Source: Virgibacillus senegalensis
GTDB taxonomy: Bacteria; Bacillota; Bacilli; Bacillales; Amphibacillaceae
Direction: 5' to 3'
DNA: 64,000 bases
NCBI RefSeq assembly: GCF_000821245.2
Contig: NZ_LN611424.1
Location: 940,240-1,004,239 of the forward strand
Shown in pieces: positions 50,713 through 59,967 of this stretch. How positions within the stretch are numbered: the first letter of the stretch is position 1; every line of letters begins with the position of its first letter. A program made the translations under genes and the position numbers. Below the pieces are notes generated by a model. The model was not told where the DNA came from, did no database searches, and saw nothing but the letters and a program-made list of their open reading frames with translations.

Positions 50713-51168
50713 ATGCTGTCTGTTAAACGATTCAAACCATATTACATTAAAGAAGAGCGTGATTGTATTAGGGTGGTACTTGCTTATCAATATTTTTCGC
50801 TTCTGCTGGATGACAAGGTTTATCAGTTTGTCCCGCTTGAATCACGCGAAATTATCGTCAACCGGGAAACACGCCAAGTAGAGAATCAAGATGACGTATT
50901 CGTCTTCCAAAAAGGGAAGGAATATAATCGCCTGCCACTTTCCGATTTAATCAGATTGAAGGACTTTATTACACAACTAAATACCATTATCCACCCTTAC
51001 TTAACTAAGTCGTCGATAATCATGGATGAAGCCGAAACGGTCATTGAGCAGCTTGAAGAAGAAAACCTGAAACGGTTGATCGACAAAGCCCTGGAGGCAG
51101 GAGATCAGGACACCTTCAAAAAGCTGGCAACCATGCTCAATGCAGAATACGGCCAAGGCAAGTCCTGA
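50713..51168 (+). CDS. IDEAL-domain protein
   Basis: About 151 residues. The start at 50713 (MLSVKRFKPYYIKEERDCIR) follows GGGGGTGTAGGT; the longer frame to 50608 has no site. The N-terminal part (VLAYQYFSLLLDDKVYQFVP) is a beta-rich domain found in Bacillaceae proteins of this size. The C-terminus, LKRLIDKALEAGDQDTFKKL, is an IDEAL motif, known from small proteins such as YpiB and often thought to mediate contacts with other proteins. The function is unknown. Confidence 0.82.
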   Translation: MLSVKRFKPYYIKEERDCIRVVLAYQYFSLLLDDKVYQFVPLESREIIVNRETRQVENQDDVFVFQKGKEYNRLPLSDLIRLKDFITQLNTIIHPYLTKSSIIMDEAETVIEQLEEENLKRLIDKALEAGDQDTFKKLATMLNAEYGQGKS

Positions 51169-51216
51169 CTGCTGATCCTTGATTCTAGCCAATGATTTTT
51201 AATAGGCAATAACCAA

Positions 51217-51259
51217 AAAAAAAGGCCCTTTAACCTCCAGAAGGTAAAGTGGCTTTTTT
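51217..51259 (+). terminator. Terminator after the IDEAL-domain gene
   Basis: AAGGCCCTTTAACCT (51222-51235 region) pairs with AGGTAAAGTGGCTT (51242-51254) with mismatches, followed by T5. From here to 51640 I see no supportable gene. Confidence 0.8.
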
Positions 51260-51639
51260 ATGTGCGGATAGGTGTATTTTCTCCATTTGTAATGGAAAAG
51301 CATCTGTGTATTTGCTTATTCAACCTTTTTCTTCAAATCCTCGCTTTCCCTTTACATGTTATAACTTTAACCCGCTCCGGCTCTTGAAACGTAACAGAAT
51401 CTGGCTGTCCACCGGGAAATTCCTTCCAAAGCATATAATTCCTTATTGATAAATGACTCCAGTTAAGTAAAATCGTCCACTAGCACATGCATGTGCTGAG
51501 TGCTTGGACCGGTCATTTGATAACAGCTTGCGACGCAAGGATTGTTCGCTAAGTTTTCTGCAACTTCAACTAAATTATTCGGAACAATCTACGCCAAAAA
51601 ATGCAGAAAGATTTTTTCCTGCTATTTCACTACTCCAAT

Positions 51640-52240
51640 CGTACCCTGTCAGATGATATATTAAAGCATTGGTTTGAAACATTCGCTCCAGGCGGAAGAC
51701 CGCTGGAAATCGAAGAAGTATGGAGGTCGCCCGGACATGCGAATACGTTGAGGGCTATTAAGTGAGACCAATGGAGAATCTTTTTATCAGGGAATTGGCA
51801 ACAAAACAGCTGCCTTTACTAAGAAGGAAAGGTTTTCTGACAAGAGAAGATCTGGAAGGGTATTTAGCCGGAATGGGTAGACCCGGTTTCTGTTCCGTAT
51901 CGTGGCTATGATGTATGGGAGATACCACCTAATGAACAGGGGTTAATTGCATTGATGGCGTTGAATACATTAAATGGTTATACGTTTGGTGAAGATGAAA
52001 AAGGATCGATCGATACATATCATAAACAGATGAAAGCTATGAAGCTTGTACTCACTGAGGGTAAACAATATATTACGGAAAAACAACACATGACTTATTC
52101 TGTAGATGATTTGCTGGCCGAAGCTTATACTAAACAAAGGCGAATGTTACGAAGAAGCATTGATGCCAAAGCCGGGCAATCCACCAAAGGGAGGAACGGT
52201 CTATTTGGCGACTGCTGATCAGGAAGGAAACATGCAATAA
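51640..52240 (+). pseudogene. Gamma-glutamyltransferase (ggt) fragment, frameshifted
   Basis: Three pieces in different frames read as parts of a GGT large subunit: HWFETFAPGGRPLEIEEVWR and SPGHANTLRAI ending at a TGA; then PYRGYDVWEIPPNEQG with LIALMALNTLNGYTFGEDEK, to AEAYTKQRR; then after another shift EALMPKPGNPPKGGTVYLAT followed by ADQEGNM and a stop. Both the N-terminal region and the whole catalytic small subunit (the Thr nucleophile) are missing. Several frameshifts mark long decay. The chromate transporter genes begin within 16 bases of its end. Confidence 0.82.
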
Positions 52241-52255
52241 TTCGGAGGTATGCAA

Positions 52256-52843
52256 ATGACACAATGGCATTTATTTTTAGCTTTTTTTCGGGTCGGAATT
52301 TTCGGTTACGGAGGGGGACCTGCTTCGATTCCGCTTGTTCAAAAGGAGGTAGTCGATAAATATAAATGGATGGACAATGATGAGTTTGCCAGTATACTGG
52401 CCCTTGGCAATTCATTGCCCGGACCAATTGCGACGAAAATGGCCGGTTACATAGGTTACCGTGTTTCCGGTCTGATTGGAATGGTTAATGCTGTATTGGC
52501 AACCATCTTGCCGACAATTGTCTTCATGATCATCCTGCTTACCTTTTTGGCGTCCATGAGCAACCGCCCCTGGGTGCAGGGGATGACCAACGCTGTAGTT
52601 CCGGTAGTAGGTGTCATGCTTGCTATCCTAACTTATGACTTTTTGAAAAAGGCGAAAGGCGGTCTGGGATGGATGATGACTATCGTTCTTGCGGTTTCCT
52701 CTTTGCTTTTGATGGAATGGGCTGGATTGCACCCAGGAATACTGATAGCGGGTTTATTACTTTATGCGCTTTTTGGCCCTATGGATCAAAAGCAGCAAGC
52801 CCAGAATTCCGAAAAGGCTAAACAGAGAGGACAATCATCATGA
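52256..52843 (+). CDS. Chromate transporter half, CHR family (first of pair)
   Basis: About 195 residues: FFRVGIFGYGGGPASIPLVQ, FASILALGNSLPGPIATKMA and GYIGYRVSGLIG form the CHR domain signature. Six hydrophobic segments fit a half-size protein; two such halves make a working ChrA-type exporter of chromate, or possibly another oxyanion. GGAGG sits 7 bases before the ATG at 52256; the ATG at 52250 is too close. The next gene overlaps by 4 bases. Confidence 0.9.
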   Translation: MTQWHLFLAFFRVGIFGYGGGPASIPLVQKEVVDKYKWMDNDEFASILALGNSLPGPIATKMAGYIGYRVSGLIGMVNAVLATILPTIVFMIILLTFLASMSNRPWVQGMTNAVVPVVGVMLAILTYDFLKKAKGGLGWMMTIVLAVSSLLLMEWAGLHPGILIAGLLLYALFGPMDQKQQAQNSEKAKQRGQSS

Positions 52844-53370
52844 TTTACTGGAGAATATTCTTGGCGTTCTTTATACCTGGTATTATTGGTTATGGCGGGG
52901 GACCTGCTTCGATTCCCTTAGTGGAAAACGAGGTAGTAGATCGATATCATTGGATGTCTGTCAGTGACTTTAGTGAAATGCTCGCGATGGCGAATGCCCT
53001 CCCCGGCCCGATAGCTACCAAGATGGCTGGCTATATCGGATATCAGCAGGGCGGTATCCTCGGATCGACTGTCGGAGTTTTTGCTACGGTGGCGCCTTCA
53101 CTGCTTTTAATGATAGTGCTGCTGAGCATATTGAATAAATTCAAGAATTCTCCCCGTGTAAAAAAGATGACAGCTTTGATTCGCCCTACAATTGCTGTTT
53201 TGCTCGGTATTATGGCCTTCAGCTTTTTTCATACCTCCTATCAGGACACGGGGATTTGGCAGACGGTTTTCTTGATAGTAACGAGTTTTTTATTGCTGGA
53301 AAAGTGGAAAGTGCATCCTGCCTTTGTGATCATGGGAACATTGGCATATGGAGCGTTGTTTTTAGGGTAG
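52840..53370 (+). CDS. Chromate transporter half, CHR family (second of pair)
   Basis: A 176-residue CHR domain: FFIPGIIGYGGGPASIPLVE, FSEMLAMANALPGPIATKMA and GYIGYQQGGILGS. It overlaps the previous gene by ATGA, so translation is coupled. The two halves differ in sequence and probably form a heterodimer of opposite topology, as reported for short-chain chromate transporters in Bacillus. The 310-base gap that follows holds only a hairpin at 53573. Confidence 0.9.
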   Translation: MIYWRIFLAFFIPGIIGYGGGPASIPLVENEVVDRYHWMSVSDFSEMLAMANALPGPIATKMAGYIGYQQGGILGSTVGVFATVAPSLLLMIVLLSILNKFKNSPRVKKMTALIRPTIAVLLGIMAFSFFHTSYQDTGIWQTVFLIVTSFLLLEKWKVHPAFVIMGTLAYGALFLG

Positions 53371-53572
53371 GCTGCTTTTTTCGAAAAAAAGTGGATCTGC
53401 CGCCTAGCTTATACATTCTGTAAAATAACGCTTTTCGTGGGCGGCTGGTGAGCGTGCTCGAAAGAACCCTTGTCATATCTCACCCTTGCTTCTCTCGCTG
53501 GCATCTCACGTAAGAGTATGACCAGCTTCCTAATCTTCAAGCTGTAACGGATTGTTTATAGGATTTTTCGGG

Positions 53573-53602
53573 TCGACAGGCGCATGAGTCTGTCGATTTT
53601 TT
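53573..53602 (+). terminator. Hairpin terminator before the SDR gene
   Basis: TCGACAG (53573-53579) pairs with CTGTCGA (53590-53596), followed by T6. It lies about 200 bases past the chromate genes and 80 before the SDR start; it may be a leader attenuator or a late terminator. Confidence 0.65.
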
Positions 53603-53681
53603 ATGGGCAAACACTTTGATTGCTGAATGAAAAGGAAAAGGTATAAGCTACAAACAAATGGATGAACAGGAGAGGATAAAC

Positions 53682-54473
53682 ATGGATCTTCAGTTAACAG
53701 GAAAAACAGCGGCTGTAACAGCTTCCAGCAAGGGACTTGGCAAGGCAGCTGCGCTTGAGCTGGCGAAGGAAGGGGCAAATGTCCTGATTTCCAGCCGGGA
53801 TGAGCAGGAATTGCAAAAAACTGTAGAGGAAATTAAACAAAAATCAAACAATGATAAGGTCGCCTATGTGGTCTGTGATATGAAAAATCCAGCCGATATC
53901 AAAAAGATGGTGGAACAAGCGGCTGGTTTTACCGGAACAATCGATATCCTCGTGAATAATGCCGGAGGTCCCCCATCCGGAGCTTTTCTTGACTTTTCTG
54001 ACGAAGATTGGCAGCACGCATTTGAGCTCAATTTATTAAGCTTTGTCCGGACTATTCGTGAGGTGGTGCCTTATATGAAAAAGCAGCAAAGCGGAAGAAT
54101 TGTCAACATTGCTTCTTCATCGATCAAATCGAGTTTGGACAACCTTATTCTTTCCAATACAATGCGGCCTGGGATTGTAGGACTTGCCAAAAGCCTTTCT
54201 CAAGAGCTGGCACCCGATAATATATTGATCAATACCATTGGACCTGGCAGGATCGAGACGGGAAGAATAATGGAATTGAATAAAAAAACAGCAGAGAACA
54301 AAGGAATATCTCTGGAACAAGCGAAAAAAGAGGCAGACAGACAGATTCCGATAAACCGCTTGGGGCAACCGGAGGAGTTTGCGAAAACAGTAGTATTTTT
54401 AGTATCGGGAGCCAATACTTATATAACCGGCCAATCGCTACTAGTGGATGGAGGCCTGGTCAAAGCTTTATAG
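53682..54473 (+). CDS. SDR-fold protein lacking the canonical Tyr-Lys active site
   Basis: About 263 residues of the short-chain dehydrogenase fold. GKTAAVTASSKGLGKAAALE replaces the usual TGxxxGxG with TASSKGLG; VNNAGGPPSG and the catalytic-loop Ser (VNIASSSIK) remain. The position of YxxxK reads LILSNTMRPGIVGLAKSL, with no Tyr or Lys in register. A subfamily of 3-ketoacyl-reductase-like SDRs shows this loss. AGGAGAGGATAAAC fixes the ATG at 53682. Reaction unknown; it may bind NAD(P) without the standard chemistry. Confidence 0.85.
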   Translation: MDLQLTGKTAAVTASSKGLGKAAALELAKEGANVLISSRDEQELQKTVEEIKQKSNNDKVAYVVCDMKNPADIKKMVEQAAGFTGTIDILVNNAGGPPSGAFLDFSDEDWQHAFELNLLSFVRTIREVVPYMKKQQSGRIVNIASSSIKSSLDNLILSNTMRPGIVGLAKSLSQELAPDNILINTIGPGRIETGRIMELNKKTAENKGISLEQAKKEADRQIPINRLGQPEEFAKTVVFLVSGANTYITGQSLLVDGGLVKAL

Positions 54474-54569
54474 CGACCAGTAAAATCGGGGAAACGTAAT
54501 AATATAAGGAAAATAGGACATAAATGAAACATAAAGGATGTTTTCGCAATTGGAAGGATGGGTGCACAA

Positions 54570-55433
54570 ATGGAAAAAGCATTGCAAAAACGGTTTATAA
54601 CAAAAATGGATGCAAGTCCTGCTTTTTTTGGTGTCCGTTACCGTTCGCAGCCTTTCCAAGAAGCGGAAACGGATGAACAGGCGAAGCACAGACTGGAAGC
54701 AATGCTTGAAAAAGGAATAAATGTCATCGAAGCAACAACTATTACTTCGGTCAAACAAATCAGTACCCTTTTTCCTATGCGTCAGGAGGAGATTATCGTT
54801 TGTTTGACATGTGGTTTATCCTCGCTTTCTTTGAGAGAAGAAGACATAATTTCCTCCCAGGTGATTAAGCAATCAATCGATAAAGTTTTGGACCAATTGC
54901 CACTGAAAACAGTCGACATCCTTTTTTTTGATTATGCAGACGTACCTGCAGCGGTGATCGAAAATGGTGAAATCTTTCAAGCGATGAGAGCCGTTCGGGA
55001 TGAGGGGAAAGTAGAATTCTTAGGTGCATGCATCCGTAACCATCCTGGTGAGCAATTTATTTTATCCAACACATTTGACGTGATTCAGCTTGAATATAAC
55101 TTGATTAATCAAACGAATGAATCGAGTATCAGGCTGGCCAACGAAAAAGGTATCGGTGTTTTTGTCTGGAACGGCCTTGCTGACGGTTTACTGGACATGA
55201 ATGATCCGGCTTCTCCGAAAAGCAGTGAATTACAGCAACTGATGGAAATGGTGGATGATGATCAAGAGAAGCTTCATCGGCTTGCACTTCATTTTATTCA
55301 CCGGAATAAAGCCATTCATTCAATTCTCCTAAAACCAAATGGAGTGGCTGAATTGCAGAAAAGCATTGATTTATTGGAAGAAGAGGTGGATGAGTGGCTT
55401 CTCCAACGTGTGGCGGCTTTGTATCAACCATAA
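54570..55433 (+). CDS. Aldo/keto reductase-like protein without the catalytic tetrad
   Basis: About 287 residues with the aldo/keto reductase barrel outline. Where active members have D and Y (GxNFxDTAxxYG), this has GINVIEATTITS; where they have the catalytic Lys (ATKxG) it reads VCLTCGL; and where they have His (YxxHxPD) it reads LFFDYADVP. The AMRAVRDEGKVEFLGACIRN and VIQLEYNLINQ blocks are retained. It therefore looks like a pseudo-enzyme. The start is ATG 54558 or 54570; the latter is farther from GGAAGG and more plausible. It may be cotranscribed with the SDR-like gene. Confidence 0.8.
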   Translation: MEKALQKRFITKMDASPAFFGVRYRSQPFQEAETDEQAKHRLEAMLEKGINVIEATTITSVKQISTLFPMRQEEIIVCLTCGLSSLSLREEDIISSQVIKQSIDKVLDQLPLKTVDILFFDYADVPAAVIENGEIFQAMRAVRDEGKVEFLGACIRNHPGEQFILSNTFDVIQLEYNLINQTNESSIRLANEKGIGVFVWNGLADGLLDMNDPASPKSSELQQLMEMVDDDQEKLHRLALHFIHRNKAIHSILLKPNGVAELQKSIDLLEEEVDEWLLQRVAALYQP

Positions 55434-55439
55434 AATATT

Positions 55440-55476
55440 TATCCCCCCGTGTTAAATAAACGGGGGGATATTTTGT
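55440..55476. terminator. Terminator after the AKR-like gene
   Basis: TATCCCCCCGT (55440-55450) pairs with ACGGGGGGATA (55460-55470), followed by TTTTGT. The 130 bases to 55612 hold no gene that I can support. Confidence 0.9.
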
Positions 55477-55612
55477 CTAATAGGAAAAGCCTGGAGATCC
55501 CTGGCCGAATCTTGGCAACAACCTGCTACCAGAAATATTGAATCTACCAGAAATGAGATAAATACCGCTTTGTTTTGTTACGGCACAAAGCGCTCCAAAC
55601 TGCCAGTTTTCA

Positions 55613-57235
55613 TTATTGCCATCTTGTTGGAAACGACTGCATATCGATTCCCCAGACTGCCGGAAGCAGGTAAAAAACAGCAAGTGTGATGACCGCAATT
55701 GCTGCAATATTAAGAGAGATCCCTGCTTTCGCCATATCAGGTATTTTTAAATATCCCGACCCAAAGACAACCGCATTCGGCGGGGTAGCGACCGGCAGCA
55801 TGAATGCACATGAGGCAGCAATTGCAGCAGCAGCCATTAGGACATACGGATGAACGTCGATGGCCATGGCAAGAGACGACATAATGGGCATCATCATCGT
55901 ACCTGTAGCTGTATTGGAAGTGATTTCGGTCAGGAAAATAACCATGGCAGTTGCCAGCAGGACAATGATGAATAAATGAACATTTCCTAGTATGGTCAAT
56001 TGTTCCCCCATCCATCTCGCAAGTCCGGATTCAGTGAAACCGGCAGCGATGGCAAGACCTCCACCGAAAAGAAGCAGGATCCCCCATGGCAGCCGCTTGG
56101 CTGTTTCCCAATCCATTATGGCACCGCCATGCCTTTTCCCGGCAGGAATGAGGAACAAACAAATGGCTGCTGCAATAGCGATGATTGCATCATTTATCCC
56201 TGGAACGTAATTACTGAGAAGGAAGGAGCGCGTAATCCAGGCTGTTGCCGCCAGTACAAATACAATCGAAACCGTTCGCTCTTCCCGCGTCATTGCACCT
56301 AGAGACTGTTTTTGACTTCGGATAACTTCTTTTCCACCGGGAAGCTGCTTAATACCTGGAGGATAAGCAATCTTGATCAAATAATACCAAGCCAACGCCA
56401 ATAGAACGAGAACAAGCGGAACACCGAACGTCATCCACAGTGCAAACGAAATGTCGATTCCGTAAGTTTCCTTAATGAAGCCGACCATGATGGTATTTGG
56501 CGGGGTGCCGATAATGGTTCCCAGCCCTCCTATGGAAGCGGAATAAGCAATCCCGAGCATTAGTGCTTTCCCGAATGTGAAATTCTCCGGATCGACGCTA
56601 CCGGGTCTTTCTGCATTCATCGAATCGGACACCTGATAAATGATGGCTAAACCGATTGGGACCATCATCATGGCGGTAGCGGTATTGGAAATCCACATTG
56701 ATAAAAATCCGGTTGCTACCATGAACCCCAGAATGATTTTTTCCGTGCTTGTACCGATTGCGGAAATGATCGATAAAGCGATCCGTTTATGCAAATTCCA
56801 CTTTTCCATTGCCAATGCAATGATAAATCCGCCCATAAAAAGAAAAACTGTATCAGAACCGTACGCAGAAGTTGTCGTGTCGATATCCATTCCGCCAGTC
56901 AAGGGGAATAATACAATTGGCAAAATGGAGGTAGCGGGAATCGGAATCGCTTCAGTGATCCACCAGACAGCTATCCAAAGTGTACTTGCTAATATCGCAA
57001 CGCCCGACTGGTCAAGCCCTGACGGGTGAAAAAATAATAAGACGACTAAAAAAAGTAATGGTCCGGTAAGCAGACCAATCCGCTGCCGTTTACCTGGCCT
57101 GTCGGGTGCTTTTCCTTCAGGCATTCCGGTGGGTGAACCACCGCTTATTCCTTTTGCGAAAAATTGAAGCAGGTTATCCAGTTGTTTGTGTTGCATCCAT
57201 AATCCTTGCCAGCTCCAACGCAATAATGCTTTCAT
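55613..57235 (-). CDS. DASS-family (SLC13) Na+:dicarboxylate symporter
   Basis: About 540 residues. An N-terminal cytoplasmic stretch of about 50 residues precedes a polytopic core: WIAVWWITEAIPIPATSILP, FLFMGGFIIALAMEKWNLHK, MWISNTATAMMMVPIGLAII and, near the end, EITSNTATGTMMMPIMSSLA. The two SNT motifs bind Na+ and the carboxylate in VcINDY and SdcS. Likely substrates are C4-dicarboxylates such as succinate or malate. GAAAGGATGATAGCA supports the start at 57235. It stands alone on the minus strand. Confidence 0.9.
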   Translation of the reverse strand: MKALLRWSWQGLWMQHKQLDNLLQFFAKGISGGSPTGMPEGKAPDRPGKRQRIGLLTGPLLFLVVLLFFHPSGLDQSGVAILASTLWIAVWWITEAIPIPATSILPIVLFPLTGGMDIDTTTSAYGSDTVFLFMGGFIIALAMEKWNLHKRIALSIISAIGTSTEKIILGFMVATGFLSMWISNTATAMMMVPIGLAIIYQVSDSMNAERPGSVDPENFTFGKALMLGIAYSASIGGLGTIIGTPPNTIMVGFIKETYGIDISFALWMTFGVPLVLVLLALAWYYLIKIAYPPGIKQLPGGKEVIRSQKQSLGAMTREERTVSIVFVLAATAWITRSFLLSNYVPGINDAIIAIAAAICLFLIPAGKRHGGAIMDWETAKRLPWGILLLFGGGLAIAAGFTESGLARWMGEQLTILGNVHLFIIVLLATAMVIFLTEITSNTATGTMMMPIMSSLAMAIDVHPYVLMAAAAIAASCAFMLPVATPPNAVVFGSGYLKIPDMAKAGISLNIAAIAVITLAVFYLLPAVWGIDMQSFPTRWQ

Positions 57236-57455
57236 TGCTATCATCCTTTCAAGTGTTGTACATGCTGTAATGGTTTAATTAGTCATTCCAGGGTGCAGAA
57301 AAGATCCAAAATACAGGAAAGAAATGAACCGTTTTATTTGGTCTGCAACCAAAACTAGCAAACATTCATTACCATTGATTGGACAATGGACTGGTGAAAA
57401 ACACGATGGAATGAGATAATCTAATAGAAACAGTTGTATTCGATTACCGCTTTTT

Positions 57456-57469
57456 ATTAACCGCTTACA
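57456..57469 (-). promoter_or_regulatory. Weak cre-like site upstream of the sugar-sensor operon
   Basis: On the minus strand TGTAAGCGGTTAAT fits the CcpA consensus with two mismatches. The gap 57236-57490 otherwise shows no gene. Confidence 0.4.
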
Positions 57470-57490
57470 AGGCGGCGCAGGAGGATAAAA

Positions 57491-58489
57491 ATGAAGAAAC
57501 TGCCAAAACGTATTTTATTCACCATAGTACTTGCGCTATTCCTTGCCAGTTTTTTTCTTATGCTGTACTTCGGTAAAGAAACTTTCTACGTCGAAAAGCA
57601 AATTTCCTCCCAGCAAATCTATGATTATCATTTTGCTCTTATTACGGAGGAAGTCGGAAATGATTATTGGAGGGAGATAGAAAACGGTGCAAAGGAAGAG
57701 GCAGCGAAGCATAACGTTTATTTAGAATATATTGGTCCACGAAAAAGCGATAAAGAAGAAAAACTGCAAACCTTTGACCGGATGATCTCGTCGAAGGTGG
57801 ACGGCATCATTACCCAGGGGATACCAGGAGAACGATTTAAAGCGCTTGTCCATAAAGCAGTGGAAAGAGGAATAAAAGTAATCACGGTTGATACCGATGT
57901 CCCCGACAGTGAGCGGCAGCTGTATGTCGGAACGGACAATTACAAGGCGGGCTACTCGGCAGGACAGGCAATCATTAAAGATACCGAAGGGGAGATCATG
58001 GTCGGAGCGGTTATCGGAATGTTCGATGCGTTGAATCAGCAAGAACGGCTTCAGGGCTTTAAAGATGCAATAGCCGAATCCGACCGGATAGAATTGGTGG
58101 AAGTGATGGAGTCAAATATCACCGAGATAGGGGCAGCCGAAGCGACTTATTCACTGTTAAAACAGTATCCGCAAATCAATGCGTTAGTCGGAATGAGTGC
58201 CTTGGACGGAGTGGGAATTGTGCAGGGAATTGAGGAAATCCACCTCGACCATACTCCTTACGTACTAAGTTTCGATATTTTACCACAGACTTTGGAAATG
58301 ATCGATCAAGGAAAAATTGCAGCGACAGTGTCACAATATCCTGCACAAATGGGAAAACAGGCAGTCAGCCGATTACTTGACCTCCAGAACGGCAGAAAGG
58401 TGGAGCAGATGCAATATACCGGGACCGGCATTATTCGGGCCAGGGATATCCGTAACGGGGAAATCATCCGGAAGGGTGAGCGCTCATGA
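57491..58489 (+). CDS. Membrane-anchored periplasmic-binding-type sugar sensor
   Basis: A 332-residue protein: one N-terminal membrane segment (FTIVLALFLASFFLMLYFGK), then an RbsB/LacI-type sugar-binding domain, with YHFALITEEVGNDYWREIEN, VDGIITQGIPGERF, VITVDTDVPDSERQLYVGTD, EGEIMVGAVIG and VVSQYPAQMGKQA-like (observed TVSQYPAQMGKQAVSRLL). There is no lipobox; it is held by an uncut anchor. It overlaps the histidine kinase gene by 4 bases. The layout matches XylFII-LytS-YesN systems, where an anchored xylose-binding protein presents sugar to the kinase. Substrate here is unproved. Confidence 0.88.
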   Translation: MKKLPKRILFTIVLALFLASFFLMLYFGKETFYVEKQISSQQIYDYHFALITEEVGNDYWREIENGAKEEAAKHNVYLEYIGPRKSDKEEKLQTFDRMISSKVDGIITQGIPGERFKALVHKAVERGIKVITVDTDVPDSERQLYVGTDNYKAGYSAGQAIIKDTEGEIMVGAVIGMFDALNQQERLQGFKDAIAESDRIELVEVMESNITEIGAAEATYSLLKQYPQINALVGMSALDGVGIVQGIEEIHLDHTPYVLSFDILPQTLEMIDQGKIAATVSQYPAQMGKQAVSRLLDLQNGRKVEQMQYTGTGIIRARDIRNGEIIRKGERS

Positions 58490-59967
58490 AATCGATTCGC
58501 ACGAAATTGATCTTTTATTTTTTTGTATTTGTCATTCTGTTCAATATCGTATCGATTTCCATTTATGTCAGCTCCAATACGCTTGCCAATTCCTATCACT
58601 CTAGTTTTGAACGCTTTTTGTTATTGAATTCGATTTCCCAGTCGGCAAATAAACTCTATGAAAATACCAAAGCCTATGTCATGGAACAGTCAGAAGAAAA
58701 TCAAGCTGCCTATTATCAATCACGCCGTTCGATGATGCAAGAGGAAGAACGTCTGCAGAATATGCTTAGTAGCGAAGAACAAATACATACGAGAAACTAT
58801 ATCAATTTGATTGATAACATTATCTATGAAAGTGAAATCACTACCGGTTTTGTCCTTCGTGATGATATTGAAAGGTACACAGCTCATTTGAAGGAAACCG
58901 AAAGTACTGCTTCTTATATTCAGGAAACCACCCTGCATTTGATCGATCTGGAATTGACGGAGTATCAAACCTTGTACCAGGATCTACAGGAGCGTAATGA
59001 AGCGTTTCGCTGGTTTAGCTTTTTCGTGTTCACGACAACCGTGATGCTTGCCGTATTTTTTGCCATCTGGTTTTCCAACGGTATCAATAAGCCGATACAA
59101 ACATTGACACGAGCGGCAAGAGAGGTTTCCAGCGGTCGTTTTGATGGAGAACCTGTCGAGGTCCGCTCCAATGATGAATTAAAGTTGCTTGGCAGCTCCT
59201 TCAACCAGATGCGGGCCAGTATCCATGAATTGATTGAAGAAATAAAGGATCAATCAGAACAGGAACGGCTGATGAAAGAATTGGAGCTAAAACATTTGCA
59301 AAACCAAGTCAATCCACACTTTTTGTTTAACACCTTGAACACTATTTCAAAAATGGCTTACCTGGAGGAAGCCAAGTCAACCTCCAATTTGATTGATTCG
59401 ACAGCCGCGCTTTTGCGCTATAGCCTCGGAGATATTGAGAAATTTGTACCGCTGCGTGAAGAAGTGCGTGCGGTGAAAGAGTATTTAACGATACAAAAAA
59501 CGCGATTTACGGAAAGGATCACTTTTATTGTCGAGGTTGATGACGAGTGCCTGGATTTCCCAATCCCTCGGCTGACATTGCAGCCGCTTGTCGAAAATGC
59601 GTTTATACATGGGGTAGAGGAGCAAGAAGAGGGCGGTGAGATAAAACTATTCATCTATCAACAAGAAAAGGAAATCATCGTGGAGATTGCCGATAATGGA
59701 AAAGGGATGACTTCAGATAAAATTTCCAGCATCCTTAATTTTTCAAAGGAAAAGCCGGAAGGTCATATCGGCCATTCTACAGGTTTGGGAGTTACCAATG
59801 TAATCCGCAGGCTCCAACTGTTTTATCGTACAGAGCATGTCATCGAAATCGATTCACAGCCAGGTAAAGGGACGCAAATCAAACTGCTGCTGCCTAAGCA
59901 ATTTTCATTAGCTGACAACGGGAGCCGGGAAGGAGGAAATGATGCGAGTACTGATAGCCGAAGATGA
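58486..59967 (+). CDS. Sensor histidine kinase, YesM/LytS type
   Basis: A 493-residue kinase. Two membrane segments (about residues 10-30 and 175-197) flank an extracellular helical region; then a HAMP domain (INKPIQTLTRAAREVSSGRF), the His_kinase region with the phosphoacceptor in LQNQVNPHFLFNTLNTISKM (near residue 275), and a GHKL ATPase domain with N-box LQPLVENAFIHGVEE and G-box IADNGKGMT and GLGVTNVIRRL. ATGA overlap couples it to the upstream binding protein, and the response regulator start overlaps its end. It probably relays external sugar to the AraC-type regulator. Confidence 0.92.
   Translation: MKSIRTKLIFYFFVFVILFNIVSISIYVSSNTLANSYHSSFERFLLLNSISQSANKLYENTKAYVMEQSEENQAAYYQSRRSMMQEEERLQNMLSSEEQIHTRNYINLIDNIIYESEITTGFVLRDDIERYTAHLKETESTASYIQETTLHLIDLELTEYQTLYQDLQERNEAFRWFSFFVFTTTVMLAVFFAIWFSNGINKPIQTLTRAAREVSSGRFDGEPVEVRSNDELKLLGSSFNQMRASIHELIEEIKDQSEQERLMKELELKHLQNQVNPHFLFNTLNTISKMAYLEEAKSTSNLIDSTAALLRYSLGDIEKFVPLREEVRAVKEYLTIQKTRFTERITFIVEVDDECLDFPIPRLTLQPLVENAFIHGVEEQEEGGEIKLFIYQQEKEIIVEIADNGKGMTSDKISSILNFSKEKPEGHIGHSTGLGVTNVIRRLQLFYRTEHVIEIDSQPGKGTQIKLLLPKQFSLADNGSREGGNDASTDSRR

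Noticed and set aside
51249-51449. 66-codon open frame after the IDEAL-domain gene
   Set aside because: It starts within the downstream arm of the terminator and shows no recognisable domain or start signal.
57491-58489. LacI-type repressor
   Set aside because: It has the sugar-binding fold but an N-terminal membrane segment in place of a helix-turn-helix, and is coupled to a sensor kinase.
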